From assembly GCA_021781455.1 (NCBI GenBank), contig JAJXWV010000027.1:1-64000 (forward strand): a stretch of 64,000 bases of DNA, given 5' to 3'. Below are positions 8,386 to 17,482 of the stretch, piece by piece. The notes beneath the pieces are model-generated. The model was not told the DNA's origin, searched no databases, and was given only the letters and a program-made list of their open reading frames with translations. Each line of letters begins with the position of its first letter. Within the stretch, counting starts at the first letter, position 1. The DNA is from Acidobacteriota bacterium. Its GTDB lineage: Bacteria > Acidobacteriota > Thermoanaerobaculia > Gp7-AA8. Made by a program: the position numbers and the translations under genes.

Positions 8386-8570
8386 TGTGGGGCAGGCTTT
8401 CCAGCCTGCCCTCCCTGCCGGGCTGGAAAGCCCGACCAGGCGAGCGGGAGCGGTGGAGCGCGGCGAAGGATCTCTTACTGGGACGATTCGTAGGCTGGAG
8501 ACTCTTCGTCGCGCTCCGCCGCTCCGCCCAACCACCCTTCCCCGCGGCTCCGCCGGCTCAGAGTGACGGA
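8386..8570. repeat. Composite long repeat, copy 1
   Basis: Two repeat families sit side by side. The first is a hairpin GGCAGGCTTTCCAGCCTGCC with a second inverted copy (8390-8440). The second is a longer inverted element (8440-8570) containing GGAGCGCGGCGAAGGATCTC and ending GCCGGCTCAGAGTGACGG. Related copies lie at 15480-15712 and 38577-38868. The right end overlaps the cca gene and supplies its last codons and stop. Confidence 0.85.
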
Positions 8571-9625
8571 GGTCGCTTGGACCGCACGTATGCTTCCGCC
8601 TCCTCGCGCGTCTGCACCTGGCCGAGGATCTGAGCCTCGAGCAAAGCCCGTTTGATTCGCCCAAGCTCGGGGCCCGCGGGAATTGCGGTGAGCGCGGCGA
8701 TCTCGGTGCCGCTGAGCAGCGGTCGCATCGAGAAGTCCGGCAGCGGCATGCGATCGTCGCGGCCCAGGGCGCGGAGGGCGGCGAGAAAATCGATCGAAGT
8801 CTGCTTTCCTGCGTCATGGAGCGCAACGCGCAGGTCGCCGTCCGCGCGCAGCAGTCTCTGGATTGCCATCGTCTCCCGCAGCAGCGGCGTGCTCCATCGC
8901 CAGCGCTCCGCATACGGCCGCGGATCTTCGACGATGAGCGCGTAGGCCGCCGCGAGCGGGACTCCGTCGGCGTGGAACTCGGGCCCGTGGATCTCATGAC
9001 CGAACAGCGGCAAATCGAGTCCGCTCTCGTGCAGCAGGTCGACCGCCGTCCGGAACGCTCCCGCCGAGAAGATGATCGACAGCTCGTAGCTGACGCGCTC
9101 GGCAGCGACGAAGGCGATGGACTCGGCGCGTTTGCGAATGGCCGCCTTCGTTGCGGGCTCGATGTCGAAGCGTAGCCGTACCGCCATGCGCACGGCCTTG
9201 AGCAGCCGCAGCGGGTCGTCATCGAAATTGGCAGGATCGATCATCCGCACCAGGCGCTGCTCGAGGTCGCGCCGCCCGCGGTGCGGATCGAGCAGCGCGC
9301 CGGATCGCAGCGACACCGCCATGGCGTTGATCGTGAAGTCGCGGCGGGCCAGATCGCGGTCCATGTCGCCGTCGAGGATCTCCGCGAAATCGAACACGTG
9401 CGGGCCGGCGACAACGCGCCAGGCACTGAGGTGGTCCTTGCCGAGGCGAATGACTTTGCGGCCGAGCAATCGCGCGCAGGCCAGAGGATCGAGGCAGGCC
9501 ACGTCGACGTCGCCCGGTGCCTCGCCGCGCAGGAGATCGCGAACGGCGCCGCCGACGACCCAGGCATCCGCGCCGAGCGCGCCCAGATCGGGGAACAGAC
9601 GGATCAGGTCATCGCGCAAAGGCAT
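8558..9625 (-). CDS. cca: CCA tRNA nucleotidyltransferase / poly(A) polymerase family
   Basis: 355 residues of class II nucleotidyltransferase. GGAVRD is at 25-30, the catalytic GDVDVAC (D39, D41) at 38-44, RRDFTINAMA at 94-103 and the DP..LLKAVRMA helix at 137-148. The family adds or repairs the tRNA 3' CCA; the motifs cannot tell a full CCA enzyme from an A-adding or CC-adding form or poly(A) polymerase. Being the only copy in view, CCA addition is the default. The start is the ATG at 9623-9625; a longer reading fuses it to the frame-shifted upstream gene. The final residues come from the flanking repeat. Confidence 0.88.
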   Translation of the reverse strand: MPLRDDLIRLFPDLGALGADAWVVGGAVRDLLRGEAPGDVDVACLDPLACARLLGRKVIRLGKDHLSAWRVVAGPHVFDFAEILDGDMDRDLARRDFTINAMAVSLRSGALLDPHRGRRDLEQRLVRMIDPANFDDDPLRLLKAVRMAVRLRFDIEPATKAAIRKRAESIAFVAAERVSYELSIIFSAGAFRTAVDLLHESGLDLPLFGHEIHGPEFHADGVPLAAAYALIVEDPRPYAERWRWSTPLLRETMAIQRLLRADGDLRVALHDAGKQTSIDFLAALRALGRDDRMPLPDFSMRPLLSGTEIAALTAIPAGPELGRIKRALLEAQILGQVQTREEAEAYVRSKRPPSL

Positions 9626-9626
9626 C

Positions 9627-9708
9627 GTCCTGGGTGTCGGGTGTCGGGTCTCGGGTGTCGGATGTCGAGCAACGCGGGCTCCCGACACCTGACACCCGCC
9701 ACCCGCCA
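9627..9708. repeat. Heptamer inverted repeat (GGTGTCG type)
   Basis: GGTGTCG-like units (9627-9670) face CGACACC/CCCGACA units (9678-9708) between cca and the FAH-family gene. Confidence 0.82.
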
Positions 9709-9714
9709 CGTCGC

Positions 9715-10398
9715 TCAGCTGACCACGTTCCGCAGCGTCCCGATCCCGTCGATCTCCACCTCCACCACGTCGCCGCTCGCCAGCGGGCCCACGCCGGCGG
9801 GCGTGCCGGTGAGGATCACGTCCCCGGGGAGGAGCGTCATCACCTGGGTGATGAACTCGACCAGGACATCGCACTTGAAGACCATCTGCCCGGTGTTGCC
9901 GTCCTGCCGGATCTGCCCGTTCACGCGCGTCTGGATGCGCAGCGCCGAAGGGTCGAGCTCCGTCTCGATGCACGGACCGAGCGGGCAGAAGGTGTCGAAG
10001 CTCTTCCCGCGCGTGAACTGCACGTCCTTCTTCTGGAGGTCGCGCGCGGTGACGTCGTTCGCGCAGGTGAAGCCGCGGACGTAGTCGCGCCAGCGCTGTC
10101 GCGGTACGTTCCTGGCCTCGCGGCCGATGACGATGGCCAGTTCCCCTTCGTGATCGACGCGATTGGAGATCGGCGGGCGCACGATCGTTCCCCCCGGCGC
10201 GAGGACGCACGTGGCCGGCTTCAGGAAAATGATCGGCTCCTCGGGGACGTCGTTGCCGAGCTCTTTGGCGTGTTCGCTGTAGTTGCGGCCGACGGCCACG
10301 ATCTTGGTGGGCGTGACGGGAGAAAGGAGCTGTGCGTTCTGCAGCGGAGTCTGCGTTTCGCGAGCCAGATCGTTGTCGAGGATGCGGTAGATCTTCAT
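9715..10398 (-). CDS. Fumarylacetoacetate hydrolase family protein
   Basis: 227 residues, typical of the short single-domain FAH enzymes (acylpyruvate hydrolase, oxaloacetate decarboxylase or 2-hydroxyhepta-diene isomerase types). The metal-binding acids E84, E86 (HEGELAIVIGR) and D115 (ANDVTARD) are present, as are VGRNYSEHAKELG at 37-49 and TGTPAGVG near the C-terminus. Substrate cannot be assigned. TAAAAT sits 8 nt before the ATG with no Shine-Dalgarno, suggesting a leaderless mRNA. Confidence 0.9.
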   Translation of the reverse strand: MKIYRILDNDLARETQTPLQNAQLLSPVTPTKIVAVGRNYSEHAKELGNDVPEEPIIFLKPATCVLAPGGTIVRPPISNRVDHEGELAIVIGREARNVPRQRWRDYVRGFTCANDVTARDLQKKDVQFTRGKSFDTFCPLGPCIETELDPSALRIQTRVNGQIRQDGNTGQMVFKCDVLVEFITQVMTLLPGDVILTGTPAGVGPLASGDVVEVEIDGIGTLRNVVS

Positions 10399-10406
10399 GA
10401 GTGCGG

Positions 10407-10412
10407 ATTTTA
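10407..10412 (-). promoter_or_regulatory. -10 element of the FAH-family gene, leaderless type
   Basis: TAAAAT on the minus strand (five of six consensus), 8 nt from the ATG, so the transcript would begin at or beside the start codon. No clear -35. Confidence 0.5.
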
Positions 10413-10426
10413 TGCGAGGGCGGTTT

Positions 10427-10608
10427 GTAACCGGTCACGCGGTTGCGCGGTTACGCGGTTGCGCGGTTCCGCGGTGTTCGGCTGCACGCTCCGTGCGATC
10501 ATCGTTTCGATCGAAACCGCGAACGCGAGGCCTGATCAGATGATTCTCGTTCGTCGGGATCTTCCGTCCGCACACCGCGGAACCGCGGAACCCCGCAACC
10601 TTGTAACC
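10427..10608. repeat. Octamer inverted repeat (CGCGGTTG type)
   Basis: CGCGGTT(A/G/C) units at 10437-10475 face GGAACCGCGGAACC-type units at 10573-10608. About 100 bp of non-coding sequence lies between the arms. Confidence 0.85.
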
Positions 10609-10616
10609 AGAACGAG

Positions 10617-12188
10617 TCACTCTCCGAGCTGGTCGTAGATCAACCACAGGCCGCTGAATCCGCGCAGCAGGCGGAAGCGGGAGCGATAGATCTGGTGCAG
10701 CAGCCGCTCGTTGGTGGCGTAGCTCGTGTCTCGGAGCACCAGGCCGAACCGCTCGTCGAGCCCGCGGGCGCAGTCGAGGCTGAGCTTCGACTTCTGGAGG
10801 AGATCCTTCTCGGGCCTGACGCCGGCGGCCGTGGCAGTGGCGATGATGGTTGCTTCCTCGTCGATCTTGATGCGCGCCGCGGCGGAGGCGAGATAGAGCC
10901 GCCACAGCTCGTCGGTGTCGTCCTCGTCTTCGGAAGGGGCAGACTCGAAGACCTTGCGATACGCGGCGACCTCCCACGACTCCAGGCGCAGCTCCACCAC
11001 GCCCGGCCGCTGCGCGACATCCGGCGGGGCGAGCTCACCCGGCGCGTTGTCGATGGCGGTGGCGATGCGCACGAGATACGGCATGAGAATCTCGTCGGCG
11101 TCGATCTCCTTGAGTTTCTCGACGAGCTTCGTCTCGTCGAAGAAGGTCGCGGGAAGGTCGGCCGCGGTGTCCTCGGTTCCTTCGCCACCACCGAGGCCGC
11201 GGTCGAGCTGGGCCAGGATGTTGGCCATGCTGCTCTTCAGGTGCGTGAGGACGTCGTGCTTGACGTTGGACTGAGCGCGAAGCTCGTCGAAACGCTCCTT
11301 GTACTGGCGGAAGCGGGCGATCTCGTCGACCAGTCCGGGATTGGTGTCGCCGAAGTTTCGCTCGATGGCGCCTCCGTGCTCCATCAGCCGCGCCGCATCG
11401 TCGATGATCTTCTGCTCCTCGACCTGGTAGAGCTTGATGAACTTGTTCTTCGTGGAGACGTTGAGCTCGACGATGGCCAGCAGCACATCGGGATGGAAGT
11501 AGAGGTCCCCCACGGCATGCTTGAACATCCTGGCGTTGCGAAGCAGGTTGCGCTCGGTGAGCTCTTCGAACTTAATGGCCTTCTGGATCTCGTCCCGCAG
11601 CGACCGCACCGCGCGGATGAGGCGCACCACTTCTTCCTGTGGCGCCTCGGCGATATGGAGGATGGTAACGAGCGCGAGCACCCGCTCGCGAAACTCGAGC
11701 GAGTCGCGTGACCAGTACTCTCCGCGCTCTTCGATGTAGTCCTCGCCGATGCGCGTCAGAAGGAAGTCGAGCTTGTCGCGACAATCGCCCTCCACCGCGT
11801 CGGCGTAGAGGTAGAACTTGATCAGGTTGAGGACGATGTTCTCGTCGGTGCTCTTCAGCCGCTCGAAGAACCGCCGCAGCATCGACGGCGGAATGCGCTG
11901 ATCGGCCGTCAGCAGTGTGGCCGCGGCGCGGTCGAGCGACTTGTCGACGGCGTTGATCATGGCGTTGGCTTCGGTAGCCAGCGTGTCGGTCATCATGCCG
12001 CTGAGGCGCTTGATGGGCTCGTAGATCTTCTGGAAATCGATCGAGTACGGCAGCGGCGCGTTGAGGAAGTTCTTGAAGACACCGGACGCGAACTGGTGAT
12101 AGGTCCAGACGGATTTGAACCGGTCCGACTGGCGGATGTACCGGGCGTGCAACGCTCCAATTTCCGCGACCGACACCACTCGCTCCAC
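10617..12188 (-). CDS. Uncharacterised 523-residue helical protein
   Basis: Not recognised. 523 residues from a GTG start, no signal peptide or membrane segment, predominantly charged helical sequence with coiled-coil-like stretches (around 240-330), and an acidic break (SEDEDDTDE) near 430. No cysteine clusters, P-loop or nuclease motif are visible. The frame is clean and codon use matches the neighbours, so it is a real gene. It is divergent from hpt with about 75 bp between starts and probably leads the FAH/cca set on the minus strand, with repeats between each gene. Confidence 0.8.
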   Translation of the reverse strand: MERVVSVAEIGALHARYIRQSDRFKSVWTYHQFASGVFKNFLNAPLPYSIDFQKIYEPIKRLSGMMTDTLATEANAMINAVDKSLDRAAATLLTADQRIPPSMLRRFFERLKSTDENIVLNLIKFYLYADAVEGDCRDKLDFLLTRIGEDYIEERGEYWSRDSLEFRERVLALVTILHIAEAPQEEVVRLIRAVRSLRDEIQKAIKFEELTERNLLRNARMFKHAVGDLYFHPDVLLAIVELNVSTKNKFIKLYQVEEQKIIDDAARLMEHGGAIERNFGDTNPGLVDEIARFRQYKERFDELRAQSNVKHDVLTHLKSSMANILAQLDRGLGGGEGTEDTAADLPATFFDETKLVEKLKEIDADEILMPYLVRIATAIDNAPGELAPPDVAQRPGVVELRLESWEVAAYRKVFESAPSEDEDDTDELWRLYLASAAARIKIDEEATIIATATAAGVRPEKDLLQKSKLSLDCARGLDERFGLVLRDTSYATNERLLHQIYRSRFRLLRGFSGLWLIYDQLGE

Positions 12189-12264
12189 TCTGACGACGCG
12201 CCCCGCGCGAGCTGCGGCGGAGCCGCCGTCTTCCTCAAAACCGGATGTTATGATTCTGGCACAA

Positions 12265-12780
12265 ATGGCTCAGACCACGTTAATCAGCCGCGCTCAGATC
12301 GATCAGCGCGTCGCCGAGATGGGAAAACAGATCACCGCCGACCTCCAGGGCACCGAGGCCATCGCTCTCTGCGTGCTCAAGGGGGCCGTCTTCTTCTGCA
12401 CCGACCTCATGCGGCAGATCGGGATGGACATGGCCCTCGACTTCATTCAGGTCTCCAGCTACGGCAACGAGAAGTACTCGTCGGGCGTGGTGACGATCCT
12501 CAAGGAGCCGATGCTGGAGATGCGCGGCAAGGCCGTGCTCATCGTCGAGGACATCATCGACAGCGGCCTGTCGATGCGCGAGGTGCACCGTTACATCGAA
12601 GGGCGGGGCGCCGAAGTCGTGAAAACAGCCACGTTCCTCGACAAGCCGGCCGCGCGCAAGGTCGACTTCAAAGCCGATTACGTCGGCTTCTCCATCGACC
12701 CGCAGTTCGTCATCGGCTACGGACTCGATTTCGCGGAGAAGTACCGCAACCTGCCCGACGTGCAGGTGCTGACGGATTAG
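12265..12780 (+). CDS. hpt: Hypoxanthine phosphoribosyltransferase
   Basis: 171 residues from the ATG at 12265. The PRPP-binding motif VLIVEDIIDSGLSM is at 91-104, LKG at 38-40 and the substrate loop SSYGNEKYSSG at 64-74. These define purine salvage HPRT (hypoxanthine/guanine + PRPP to IMP/GMP). An ATG 15 nt earlier (12250) is in frame. I prefer 12265 because MAQTTLISRAQIDQRV matches the usual N-terminus and TATGAT (12249-12254) could be a -10 element overlapping the earlier ATG. Divergent from the gene at 10617-12188. Confidence 0.94.
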   Translation: MAQTTLISRAQIDQRVAEMGKQITADLQGTEAIALCVLKGAVFFCTDLMRQIGMDMALDFIQVSSYGNEKYSSGVVTILKEPMLEMRGKAVLIVEDIIDSGLSMREVHRYIEGRGAEVVKTATFLDKPAARKVDFKADYVGFSIDPQFVIGYGLDFAEKYRNLPDVQVLTD

Positions 12781-12787
12781 CACTGGC

Positions 12788-12902
12788 CACGGACGTCCTC
12801 GTCCGCCGCGATCGGACGTCCTCGTCCGATCGCTGTTTCGCTTCCGAGACGATGACCGCCGGACGAGACGTCCGGCGGATGCGGACGTCGACGTCCGCAC
12901 TC
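12788..12902. repeat. GGACGTCCTCGTCC-type inverted repeats
   Basis: Several GGACGTC(C/G) palindromic units in both orientations fill the space between the convergent hpt and uppP genes. Confidence 0.8.
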
Positions 12903-13748
12903 CTAGTGAAGGAATTGGCTCGCGATGAGCACCACGCCGAGAATCGCCAGGTAAATCCCGAACGGCCGCAGCGTGTGCGTCCTGAGGTAGCGCAGCAGGA
13001 ACACGACCGTGAGGAAGCCGACCACGGCCGACGCGGTGAACCCCGCCGCGAGGAGTGCCGGGGAAAGCGCAGGCTCGGGGTGCTTGTGCAGGTCGAGCAT
13101 CGTCTTCGCGCCGGCGCCCAGGATGATGACCAGCGCCAGGAGGAACGAGAAGCGCGTGGCCCGCTCGCGGCTGAGACCGCGCAGGCGTCCCGTCGAGATC
13201 GTGAATCCGGAACGGGAGAAACCCGCGAACAGGCCTGCCGCTCCCTGAGAAATCCCTACCCACAGCGCGTCCATCCAGGTGACGTTTTCCCGCCCGGCGT
13301 CGACGTGCGCCGATTCCGCCCGGGCCCGCCGTGTTCCGATGCGCTCGGCCAGCCAGAAATAGATGCAGGCCACGATCATGGAGGCGCCGATGATCGTCAG
13401 GCTGCGCATCTGCTCGAACTTCTTCAGGAGGGTCAGTCCGGCGATCACGCCCGGGATCGTGCCGACGATGATCGGCATGATGAGATCGCGGTCCTCGACG
13501 TTCACGGCGGGGCGACGCATGAGCCAGCGAAAGAACTCCGCAATCATGCCGGCCAGATCACGCCAGAAGACGACGATCAGCGCCAGCGCGGTGCCGAGAT
13601 GCAGGACGATGTCGAAGGAGAGGGCGTTGGCGTCGTTGCTGATGCCGAACAGCCACTGCGCCAGATAGAGATGCGCCGTCGAGGAGACGGGAATGAACTC
13701 CGTCAGTCCCTGAATGACGCCGAGGATGATCGCTTCGGTAATGGTCAT
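12903..13748 (-). CDS. uppP: Undecaprenyl-diphosphatase UppP (BacA type)
   Basis: 281 residues, multi-spanning. It carries the two BacA signatures: GLTEFIPVSSTAHL near the N-terminus (14-27) and AGFSRSGFTI in the middle. The enzyme dephosphorylates undecaprenyl diphosphate to recycle the lipid carrier for peptidoglycan and surface glycan synthesis, consistent with the glycosyltransferase and Mre genes nearby. It follows rnj by 15 nt on the same strand, so the two are likely co-transcribed. Confidence 0.96.
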   Translation of the reverse strand: MTITEAIILGVIQGLTEFIPVSSTAHLYLAQWLFGISNDANALSFDIVLHLGTALALIVVFWRDLAGMIAEFFRWLMRRPAVNVEDRDLIMPIIVGTIPGVIAGLTLLKKFEQMRSLTIIGASMIVACIYFWLAERIGTRRARAESAHVDAGRENVTWMDALWVGISQGAAGLFAGFSRSGFTISTGRLRGLSRERATRFSFLLALVIILGAGAKTMLDLHKHPEPALSPALLAAGFTASAVVGFLTVVFLLRYLRTHTLRPFGIYLAILGVVLIASQFLH

Positions 13749-13763
13749 GATTTTTTCAATTGC

Positions 13764-15428
13764 CTACATTTCCCAGATCACCGGCAGGATCAGCGGCCGG
13801 CGTCCCATCGTCTTTCGGAAATACCGCTTGATCAGCGCGCGCGTCTTTTCCTGCAGCAGGTCGGAATCGCGCAGCTCCTCCATGGGTGTTTCGGAAAAGA
13901 TGCCAAGAATCTGGCGGCGCAGCTCCTCGAGCATTTCCTGGCTGGCGTCGACGTGCACCAGGCCGCGGGTGATGATCTCGGGATCGCGGATGAGGTGGCC
14001 ATCGCTGTCCACCGCCAGGACGACGATGACGAAGCCGTCTTCGGCCAGGTGCTGACGGTCGCGCACCACCACTTCGGGCACTTCCTCGGCTTCGGCATCG
14101 ATGAAGACTTTCCCGTGGGCGACGCGCTCCGCTTCGGCACGCAGGCCGTCGCGGTCGATCTCCGCGACCTGCCCGTTCGTGATCACGACACCGTGAGGCA
14201 CACCGACATCCTGCGCGATCCGTCCGTGGTGGATCAGGTGGCGAAGGGTTCCGTGAATGGGGATGAAGAACTTCGGCCGGGTCACGCTCAACATCAACCG
14301 CAGCTCCTCCTGGCAGGCGTGGCCGGAGACGTGGATGTCGGGCTGCTCGTGCGAGACGACGTCGGCACCGCGGCGATAGAGGTTGTCGATCATGTGGGCG
14401 ATGGCGCGCTCGTTTCCCGGAATGGCGCGGGCCGAGATCACTACAACGTCGCCCTCTTCGATCGAGATTTGCCTGTGTTCGCCGACCGACATGCGGGCCA
14501 GTGCGGAGGAAGGCTCCCCCTGCGTACCGGTGGTCATGATGACGAGCTCGCTCGGATCGAGGTCGCCACTGGATGCGCGCGCTTCGCGTGGAAAGCGGAG
14601 GTATCCGAGCCGCTCCGCGGTCTCGACGTTGTCGACGAGCGAGCGTCCCACCATCAGCACTTTTCGGCGGAACTTCCGGGCGGCGTCGATGACCTGCTGC
14701 ACGCGGTGAATGTGCGAGGCGAAGGTCGTCACGATGATGCGGCCGCGCGCCGCGCTGAAGACGCGGTCGAAGGCGCCCCCGACGGTGCGCTCGGATGGGC
14801 AGTGACCCGGGACGAGAGCGTTGGTCGAATCGCTCGTCAGCAGCAGGACGCCACGCTCGCCATACTCGGCAAAGCGGGCCAGGTCCGTGGGACGGGCGTC
14901 GATGGGCGTGTGATCGATCTTGAAGTCGCCGGTGTGGATGACGGTTCCGACCGGCGTCTCGATCGCGAATCCGAGCGCGTCGATGATCGAGTGGGTGACG
15001 CGGAGCGCCTCGATGCGGAACGGTCCAACCTGGAAGACGTCCCGCGGCTGGATGCGGTGCAGCTCGGCTTCGACGCCGAACTCCTGGAGCTTGTCGCTGA
15101 GGAAACCGAGCGTGAGGGGCATCCCGTAGACGGGCAGGGGAACACGCTCCAGCAGGAACGGAACGGCGCCGATGTGGTCCTCGTGGCCGTGCGTGAGCAG
15201 CACCGCTTTGAACCGCGAGGCCCTCTCGAAGATGTACGACATGTCGGGGACGATCACGTCGACGCCGAGAGTGGCGGCATCGGGAAACATCATTCCGCAG
15301 TCGACCACGATCGCGGCATCCGCGGTCTCGTAGATCATGAGGTTCATGCCGATCTCGCCGAGGCCGCCGAGAGGGATCACGCGGAGTGAGGCACGAGGGG
15401 GCTGATCAGGCAGCGTAGAGTCGTTCAC
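13764..15428 (-). CDS. rnj: Ribonuclease J
   Basis: 554 residues from a GTG start. Metallo-beta-lactamase/beta-CASP RNase: the zinc motif HGHEDH at 80-85 follows IPLGGLGEIGMN at 18-29, the hallmark N-terminus of RNase J. Later come the beta-CASP elements HIHRVQQ and SGHA and a C-terminal domain. RNase J is a cytoplasmic 5'-exo/endonuclease in mRNA turnover and rRNA maturation. A role in degrading leaderless or repeat-flanked transcripts here would be speculation. Confidence 0.97.
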   Translation of the reverse strand: MNDSTLPDQPPRASLRVIPLGGLGEIGMNLMIYETADAAIVVDCGMMFPDAATLGVDVIVPDMSYIFERASRFKAVLLTHGHEDHIGAVPFLLERVPLPVYGMPLTLGFLSDKLQEFGVEAELHRIQPRDVFQVGPFRIEALRVTHSIIDALGFAIETPVGTVIHTGDFKIDHTPIDARPTDLARFAEYGERGVLLLTSDSTNALVPGHCPSERTVGGAFDRVFSAARGRIIVTTFASHIHRVQQVIDAARKFRRKVLMVGRSLVDNVETAERLGYLRFPREARASSGDLDPSELVIMTTGTQGEPSSALARMSVGEHRQISIEEGDVVVISARAIPGNERAIAHMIDNLYRRGADVVSHEQPDIHVSGHACQEELRLMLSVTRPKFFIPIHGTLRHLIHHGRIAQDVGVPHGVVITNGQVAEIDRDGLRAEAERVAHGKVFIDAEAEEVPEVVVRDRQHLAEDGFVIVVLAVDSDGHLIRDPEIITRGLVHVDASQEMLEELRRQILGIFSETPMEELRDSDLLQEKTRALIKRYFRKTMGRRPLILPVIWEM

Positions 15429-15479
15429 GCGTTTGCGGCCGGCGATGTATCACGCGCTGCGGCGGGATGCAATGCGGGC

Positions 15480-15712
15480 CCGTCACTCGGAGCCGGCGGA
15501 GCCGCGGGGAGGGTGGTTGGTTGGAGCGGCGCAGCGCGGCGAAGAGTCTCCAAATTGCACGGTTGTGAAGAGTCGGCCCTCATCCCGAGATCTGTCAGAC
15601 GAACGGTGATCAAGGGCAAGACTCCTCGATCGTGCAATCTGGAGACTCGTCGCCGCGCTCCACCGCTCCCGCCCGCCCACCGCCCCCGCGGTTGCGCCGG
15701 CTCAGAGTGACG
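15480..15712. repeat. Composite long repeat, copy 2
   Basis: Two inverted copies of the GCCGGCGGAGCCGCGG...GGCGAAGAGTCTCC element face each other between rnj and asnS. This non-coding gap of about 300 bp (15429-15727) holds nothing else I can support. Confidence 0.85.
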
Positions 15713-15727
15713 GGGGGCGCGTGTGGT

Positions 15728-17020
15728 TCAGGGATAGATCCGATTGAGCATGCGCGGATACGGAATGGCCTCACGCAGGTGCGGCACGCCGGTGATCCAG
15801 GCCACGCAGCGCTCGATGCCCATGCCGAATCCCGAGTGAGGGAACGAGCCGTACCTGCGCACGTCGAGATACCACTCGAATGCGGCGAGCGGCAGGCCGT
15901 GCTGCTCGATGCGTGACTTCAGCAGGTCGTAGTCATGGATGCGCTGCGATCCGCCGATGATCTCGCCGTAGCCTTCGGGGGCGATCATGTCCAACCCCAG
16001 GACCACGGAGGGATCGGCGGGGTCGGGCTGCATGTAGAAGGCCTTGATCTCCGCGGGGTAGCGGGAAATCATCACCGGCCTGTCGAAGGAGTTGGCGATG
16101 ATGGTCTCCTCGTCGCCCCCGAAATCGTCGCCGAACTTCGCCTCGACGCCCTTGGTCTTCAAGAGCTCGATGGCGTCGCGATACGTGATGCGGGGGAACG
16201 GCTTGCTCACGATCTCCAGCTTGCTCACGTCGCGCTCGAGCATCTTCAGCTCTTCCGAGCAGCGCTCCCTGGCGCGGCCGACGACATAAACGACGAAGTC
16301 TTCGGCCAGATCCTGCAGCCCTTCGAACTCCATGAAGGCGACTTCCGGCTCGACCATCCAGAACTCCATCAGATGGCGGCGGGTCTTCGACTTCTCGGCG
16401 CGGAAGGTCGGCCCGAAGCAGTAGACGCGGCCGAACGCCGCAGCGGCCGGCTCGAGATACAGCTGCCCCGACTGCGACAGGTAGGCCTTCTCGCCGAAAT
16501 AGTCGGTCTCGAAGAGGGTGGAGGTTCCTTCGGCGGCGTTGGCGGTCAGGATCGGCGAATCGATCAGGACGAAATCGCGATCGTAGAAGAAATCGCGGAT
16601 GGCCTTCTCCACCTCGTTGCGCACGCGGAGGATGGCGTGCTGCTTCGACGAGCGCAGCCAGAGATGGCGATGATTCATCAGGAAGTCTGTACCGTGCTCC
16701 TTCGGGCTGATGGGGTAGTCGCGAGCGAGGCTGGGGACCTGGAAGCTCTCGACACCGAGCTCGACGCCGCCCGGAGCGCGCGACTCGGCGCGCACGGTAC
16801 CAATGACGCGCACAGTCGATTCCTGCGTCACCTCGCCGGCCGCGTTCCATGTCGCCTCGTCGACTTCCTTCTTGAAGACGACACACTGCAGGTAGCCGCT
16901 GCCGTCCCGGATGATCGGAAACTGCAGCTTCCCCGACGTGCGCTTGTTGTAGAGCCACCCGTCGACGGTGACTCTCTCTCCGATGTGCTGCAGCAGATCC
17001 TTGATTCGTACGGTGGACAT
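15728..17020 (-). CDS. asnS: Asparaginyl-tRNA synthetase
   Basis: 430 residues, normal length for AsnRS. An N-terminal OB-fold anticodon-binding domain (about 1-100) is followed by a class IIb catalytic core with motif 2 [15 protein letters not shown] (206-220) and motif 3 GFGMGIER (397-404). The sequence [10 protein letters not shown] just before motif 3 favours Asn over Asp specificity. Charges tRNA-Asn in the cytoplasm. TATACT is 11 nt before the ATG, so the mRNA leader would be only a few bases. Confidence 0.96.
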   Translation of the reverse strand: MSTVRIKDLLQHIGERVTVDGWLYNKRTSGKLQFPIIRDGSGYLQCVVFKKEVDEATWNAAGEVTQESTVRVIGTVRAESRAPGGVELGVESFQVPSLARDYPISPKEHGTDFLMNHRHLWLRSSKQHAILRVRNEVEKAIRDFFYDRDFVLIDSPILTANAAEGTSTLFETDYFGEKAYLSQSGQLYLEPAAAAFGRVYCFGPTFRAEKSKTRRHLMEFWMVEPEVAFMEFEGLQDLAEDFVVYVVGRARERCSEELKMLERDVSKLEIVSKPFPRITYRDAIELLKTKGVEAKFGDDFGGDEETIIANSFDRPVMISRYPAEIKAFYMQPDPADPSVVLGLDMIAPEGYGEIIGGSQRIHDYDLLKSRIEQHGLPLAAFEWYLDVRRYGSFPHSGFGMGIERCVAWITGVPHLREAIPYPRMLNRIYP

Positions 17021-17031
17021 AAAGGATGCGG

Positions 17032-17037
17032 AGTATA
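17032..17037 (-). promoter_or_regulatory. -10 element of asnS
   Basis: TATACT on the minus strand (five of six), 11 nt from the ATG. A leader of only about 4-5 nt is expected. The sequence where a -35 should lie is heptamer repeat. Confidence 0.5.
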
Positions 17038-17040
17038 CAA

Positions 17041-17482
17041 AAAGCGGGTAGCGGGTAGCGGGTAGCGGGTAGCGCCGCGGAGCGGCGGATTTAAGGCGGC
17101 GTAGCCGCCGTAAGAATTTAGCGGCGGCCGTCAGGCCGCCGGAGAAGCGATCGCAGCAGCGTACGAGGGCGCGAAGATCGAACGGCGGCCTGACGGCGCG
17201 CCGCTGAATGATGTCGGCGGCTCCGCCGCCTCGACCCCACTGGCGACTTGGACGTCAGACGGCTAGCGGTGAGGGGCTCTCCGCAAACGATCGACTCAGC
17301 AGCCATGAACCCAGCGGTCAAAGCCCAATCCCATCTCACCCACGGAAATCCCGGACGACCCTGAATTCTGAATCCAGAATTGCGAATGCAAATCGCAGAA
17401 TTCAGAGTGAAGAAAGACTGCGTTGGTCTCCCTGCCTGCTGCCCGCTCGCTCTCCCGGCTCCTACCCGCTACCCGCTACCCG
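17041..17482. repeat. Repeat-filled gap of about 440 bp
   Basis: The stretch holds several nested inverted repeats and no gene. AGCGGGT units (17042-17075) pair with TACCCGC units (17461-17488) at the far end. GGCGGCGTAGCCGCC and GCGGCGGCCGTCAGGCCGCC palindromes lie in between (17075-17225), and a GAATTCTGAAT/AGAATTCAGAG pair is at 17361-17409. Confidence 0.8.

Noticed and set aside
9626-10438. Apparent N-terminal extension of the cca gene giving a 626-codon frame
   Set aside because: The extension is the FAH-family gene read out of frame plus a repeat; both genes are complete on their own.
12096-15389. A plus-strand open frame of about 1100 codons opposite uppP and RNase J
   Set aside because: Its translation is rich in Arg, Asp, His and Val in the pattern of a GC-rich antisense shadow, it runs through hpt in another frame, and the minus strand has two clear enzymes.
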